The position numbers and the translations under genes were made by a program. This document shows, piece after piece, positions 59,992 through 64,000 of a DNA stretch of 64,000 nt. The stretch comes from Mytilus edulis (Eukaryota; Mollusca; Bivalvia; Mytilida; Mytilidae). Below the pieces are notes generated by a model. The model ran no database searches. It was not told the DNA's origin and saw only the letters and a list, made by a program, of their open reading frames with translations. The stretch is from assembly GCF_963676685.1 (NCBI RefSeq), contig NC_092346.1:78011821-78075820 (forward strand). The letters are read 5' to 3'. Position 1 is the first letter of the stretch. Each line of letters opens with the position of its first letter.

Positions 59992-61033
59992 GTCAGTATA
60001 TTTAACAAAAAAAAATCATATTTTAAGATCGCCAGACCTAAATGACCAATTAGCTTCTCTCGTTGTTTGCCGTCGGTCGTCTGGAATCGTCCGTTAATTT
60101 TTATAAAAGTCTTCTCCTCTGAAACTACCAAGACAAATTCGGGTTCAAACAACATTCGGGTTTCTAGTTTTAAGAATGTATCAGGCGTCCCCACATACAA
60201 ACTCCCATTGCCGTCACGACTAACATTAGAAAAATAGGGGTAAAATGTAAGTTTTTACTCTTACATGTATATTGAAAATCTATAAATGGAGAAAATCTGA
60301 CAGTGACAGAAAATGTTCAGAATGTCGTTTTTGGTCTTGAATTAAAACTCAAGAGCTACTACATAATCTAAAAAAAAATGTGTGTAGATTTAAATGTTGA
60401 ATAAACTTAAACAGGTCGAGAACTCTAGATTTTCTGACGTCAGAATATATTTGCATAGTAATTTCCAAAACACAAGGCCAATATGGCCTTGAAAAACTGA
60501 CCAATCGACTCAATGAACTACAATGCATTGTGGTCTACTATACGAGTAAACTACTACTTAAAACACGTGGAATTAGTGGGAAAACAGTCAATTAATATAT
60601 TGTCTGGGACTCTCATTACCAAAGTTTTTATTCTGCAAATATATTTAATGTAAAATATATAACGTAATCTTCAATTTGCATGCTCAGATTAAAAAAATAT
60701 TGTTTATTGGCTTCACGATTCGACTTTCTTTTTCGCCTTGCAAAAGTAGTTAAACCGGTTTTGTGCATTGTTTTGAATTGAACCTGCATTAATTTCACGA
60801 CATGACACAGTGAAATATCCAATGAAGTGACCACAGTCCAGTAAGAAAATCATTTGAGCTCTTTTAAACCTGTATAATGTCATTGCAAAATCATTTCTGC
60901 CTAGAAAAACACGAAACTTTCATTGAAACACTTCTTTCTGTACTGAATGTGTATTTTTTTTTTATCAGGACCAGAACTAATAGCAAGAACATCATAATAT
61001 TCAGTATGCTAAAAAGAAGTGTTATGAAAGCGG
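59992..61033. other. Intron/intergenic DNA, no gene recognised
   Basis: No exon continuing the TMEM256-like frame was found. The frames at 59919-60200 (minus) and 60877-61179 lack motifs. Confidence 0.4.
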
Positions 61034-61178
61034 CAGGGGCGGGTCCAGCCATTTTAAAAAGGGGGGTCCTAACCCTGGACAAAAGGGTTCCAACTACATG
61101 TCCCCATCCAAATGCACAGATCGTCCAAAAAAAGGGGGTCCATCCCCCGGAACCCCCGCCCCCCTGGATCCGCCGCTG
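61034..61178. mobile_element. 145-bp GC-rich MITE
   Basis: Starts CAGGGGCGGGTCCAG and ends with the complement of CAGCGGCGGATCCAG (13 of 15 match). The interior also pairs G-rich with C-rich blocks ('aaaggggggtcc', 'ggaacccccgcccc'). The CAGGGGCGG-type end recalls hAT-related MITEs. No clear 8-bp duplication was seen. Confidence 0.6.
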
Positions 61179-61624
61179 AGCGGGTACGGTATATAGCTCA
61201 ATACATTTGTTATAGATTCATCCATCGATAATATCCGTTTGTTGCTAATTTTATCAAAAAATATACCTCAGAGGTTTTTTTATCGTTCGGCTGCTGTTCT
61301 GTTGACATATGTAAAATATCTCCAATATTCAAAGTCTCTGGATCATAGTGAGTGCCATATTACTTATTATTTTTTTTCTAAAACGTGCTTTGTATATAGA
61401 AATAAGAAGATGAGGTATGAGTGCCAATTGAGACATCTTTCCAACAAAGACATAATTTAGTAAAGTAAGCAGTCATAGGTCCAATGCTGAAAAGTAAGCT
61501 ATTAATGACCCAAAAATTACTTGTGTAAAACAATCCAAACACAAAAAACACAAACAAAAAACCAAAAAAAACGGCCCAATTAAATATATAAAAGGACAAG
61601 AAATCTATCCCATCAAAAAAATAC

Positions 61625-61905
61625 ATTGTATATGAGCCTGTATTTCAGTGGTTGTCGTTTGTTTATGTGTTACATATTTGTTTTTCGTTCATTTTTTTTT
61701 TTTATATAATTAAGGCCGTTAGTTTTCTCGTTTGAACTGTTTTACATTGTCATATCGGGGACTTTTATAGCTGACTATGTGGTATGGGCTTTGCTCATTG
61801 TTGAAGGCCGTACGGTGATCTATAAATGTTCATTTCTGTGTCAGTTTGGTCTCTTGTGGACAGCTGTCTCATTGGCAATCATATCACATTTCTTTTTTAT
61901 TATAG
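61625..61905 (+). repeat. Mussel repeat family B, longest copy in the window
   Basis: Begins near 'tttcagtggttgtcgtttgt', continues through a T-run and 'gtttgaactgttttac', 'tgggctttgctcattgttga' and 'ggtctcttgtggacagctgt', and ends 'tttcttttttattata'. A related, diverged copy covers about 38476-38735. Its T-rich end suggests a retroposed element, but I cannot name the class. Confidence 0.65.
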
Positions 61906-61999
61906 ATCCAACGCTGCAATTTTCACAAAATATATCAAATTTTCCACCTTGTCGCACATACATATGGATAAAACCAGTACAGCTTATTTCCTAATGCAT

Positions 62000-62180
62000 G
62001 TGGAGCAAAACTTTGGTTAGCTTGCTTGCTTTGTTTGTATATTGTACAAAATATAAAATAAACAAGTTAAACTATGCCTATATATATATTGTTTAAAGAT
62101 GTCAATCTTATTTTCAAAGCTTGCATAAACAACTATACAAACAAAGCAAGCAAGTCAACCAAAGTTTTACTTTGCAGGTT
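62000..62180. mobile_element. Inverted-repeat element with ~35-bp arms
   Basis: 'aaaactttggtta' and 'gcttgcttgctttgtttgta' near 62008-62040 recur in reverse complement near 62133-62172, with about 90 bp of AT-rich DNA between. MITE-like; no ORF. Confidence 0.55.
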
Positions 62181-62659
62181 TAAGAAATCAGCTGTAATGA
62201 TTTTATTCAGTTTGGCAAATGTCCGAGCCCGTTAAAAACAGAACAAACTGAAACTACAGTTGCTGACTTCACTACCTTTAAAAAAAGGGAACAGTTTGGA
62301 AGTCCCATATACTGAAATGTGACCAACAAAAATACTGATAGATTTTGTTAACACTGCCATGTATATAAATATTGCTTCGCCTTTTTTACGAACACAAAAT
62401 TCCAGGATCCCACATTTGCCTTTAATTATCTATACGGACATTGCTGTACTCTTGAATATCAGCACCGGCTGTTATCGACGGCTTACTTTACACCAGTAAG
62501 TTTGTCTCATGGGTAATTGTGTTTTTTCGCTGTTATTTCGTTGCTTCTGGTGGACAAACACATGAAATCTCTGTGACATCATCAAACATGTTAGTGGCTA
62601 TATATCGGGTAATTCAAACCCTTTTTTCTTCGCATAGAAACAAGGAACTGGCTACGATT

Positions 62660-62805
62660 ACATGGAAATGTAACAATAATAAAAATATTATTGTTACATT
62701 GGAGACTAATTGCCGAAATGCATGGTTGGGTAAGGACCTGATCAATTACGAATGTAACAATAACTATTGAGGCTACGGTTACATTGCGTTATTGTTACAT
62801 GAAAA
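62660..62805. repeat. Cluster of inverted 'tgtaacaataa' words
   Basis: Forward copies near 62668 and 62751 and reversed copies near 62686 and 62791. The first pair forms a near-perfect ~34-bp palindrome around 'aataaaaatatt'. No coding signal. Confidence 0.5.
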
Positions 62806-62830
62806 ACAGCAATGTACGATGGGACTAGTA

Positions 62831-64000
62831 ATACAATACAATACAATACAAAGTTTTTTATTGTCAATTATGACGCCCAATAATTTGAGCAGTACAATTA
62901 AGTTCAATTTCATACAAGTGATTACATATTGATTACATTGATTATTTAACAATTAAACAAAGTCAAGTCTTTTTCAAACAAATAAATTCTGCAGAAAAGA
63001 TATATATATATATATAGTTTTACAATATAATATAGATGGACAAACTACCGGTGACTAAACTGTATCTAGAACTAATTTTCTCTCTTTGAATAAAGTACAC
63101 AATAATAAACTTACTTTTTTAATTATAACATTATCCTCAGATGACATTAACCATATTAATTTTGATTTATTTGGGAGGCTTTTAAAGTTTTTGTTAACCT
63201 TATTTAAGTAATCTATATATTCAGATCTTTTATTTTCTAAAACAGGACACTGAAGAAGAAAATGAATTTCATCTTCAACTTCAGTGTTACATAATTTACA
63301 TATTCTATCCTCCACTCGAAGCCCCACATATCTGCCTCTTTCAATTTCTAATTTATGTGCACTGACTCTGAACTTAGTGAGCAGTCGCCTTTCATCCTCA
63401 TTTAAAATTAATAAGTACTTTTCCGTATAAATATTTTTTTTAAATAATCTGTAAGTTTTTAGTTTATTTCCATGCTGTTTATTTTGTCTATCATTGTAAA
63501 GTTCAGATTTCCAGATACAAGAATATTTCTGTTTTAATTTCCGGTAAATTAGTGATTTTAAATCCATCTTTGAATTTTTAACAAGTTTAAGATCTATATC
63601 AAGATTTTCATAAGAATAGCAATACAACTATACCAACTATTTTTGTTTAAACTATTTAGTGATCTAGAGACATTCAGGGCTTCAGAGAGAAGGATATCAT
63701 CAGACTTTAATATATGTTTATAATATCTAAACATATTTAAAATTACTTCAAGAAATAAGGGATATCTTCCCATTTCACCCAATACAGCTATATTTGTAGA
63801 TTTTTTACCTAAACCCAAAGAAAATTTACAGAATTTGACATGAATACTTTCTTGTTTCATGTCCTTGCATAGTTTAAAAAGATTATGTTCATTTTTATTT
63901 AGTTTATTTATTACTGAAGATCCCCATATTTCACTCCCATATAACAACACAGGTTTCACAGTATGATCAAATATATGTGAAAGTGTGTTAATTTTAGGTT
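62831..64000 (-). mobile_element. 3' end of a LINE, running off the window
   Basis: On the minus strand the element ends with AATAAA (complement at 62857-62862) and a tail of about four 'tgtat' units (62831-62850). Upstream is the C-terminal region of a LINE pol protein, broken by one frameshift. Its C-terminal Cys/His motif resembles that of the LINE at 18842-22080, but the proteins differ clearly, so it is a separate family in the same broad group. Confidence 0.8.
63055..63959 (-). pseudogene. LINE pol C-terminal region with a frameshift
   Basis: Two overlapping frames (63594-63959 and 63055-63627) join near 63600 by a one-base slip. The first has 'LLYGSEIWG', the typical post-RT landmark. 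The second ends with CKLC plus 'EDEIHFLLQC', a Cx2Cx8Hx4C knuckle. RT catalytic motifs would lie beyond 64000. Whether the slip is real or an assembly error cannot be told. Confidence 0.8.

Overview
The window looks like nuclear DNA of a bivalve mollusc, most likely a marine mussel (Mytilus or a close relative). It is AT-rich, its genes are split by GT-AG introns, and it is packed with interspersed repeats that I recognise as typical of mussel genomes. One of these is the family ending in 'gggttgttgtctctttgac' and 'cattccccatttcc'. There are also mollusc-type tRNA-derived SINEs, LINEs with AATAAA plus short tandem tails, and small inverted-repeat DNA elements. I see no rRNA, CRISPR, operon or other prokaryotic structure.

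Two host genes are recognised. On the minus strand, 22843-39380 holds a complete 16-exon PANK4 gene: an N-terminal pantothenate-kinase fold followed by a DUF89/ARMT1-type 4'-phosphopantetheine phosphatase. All splice phases agree and the shortest reading is 769 aa. On the plus strand, from 56619, are the first two coding exons of a TMEM256/DUF423-like membrane protein. A structurally complete MULE-type DNA transposon (56932-58955) sits in its intron 1, and its later exon(s) were not found. A 387-codon plus-strand ORF at about 49 kb is probably the last exon of an unidentified gene.

Layout. 1-18.8 kb: no host gene; a patchwork of repeats, including a Tc1-like remnant (6.1-6.95 kb), a 2-kb element with terminal inverted repeats of about 600 bp (7.6-9.66 kb), a 353-bp repeat with hammerhead-ribozyme-like motifs (10.0-10.4 kb), and a tandem duplication (10.8-11.7 kb). 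18.8-22.1 kb: a 5'-truncated but nearly intact LINE (endonuclease plus reverse transcriptase). 22.8-39.4 kb: PANK4, with SINEs, minisatellites and palindromic elements in its introns. 40-44 kb: repeats and a decayed jockey/CR1-like LINE. 44-56 kb: mostly non-coding, with two repeat-rich elements bounded by inverted repeats and the 49-kb orphan exon. 56.6-60 kb: TMEM256-like gene plus MULE. 60-64 kb: small inverted-repeat elements and the 3' end of another LINE on the minus strand.

The most interesting points are these. (1) A 27-bp tandem array at the end of PANK4 exon 11 repeats both the last codons and the 5' splice site seven times, always in frame. (2) This PANK4 keeps the kinase-site Glu and Arg that human PANK4 has lost, together with the phosphatase residues and an Akt-type RxRxxT site. 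(3) A perfect 44-bp palindrome with 7-bp direct flanks is inserted in frame in the LINE endonuclease. (4) Hammerhead-like cores lie on both strands of the 353-bp repeat. Family names rest on motifs read by eye; no database search was possible.
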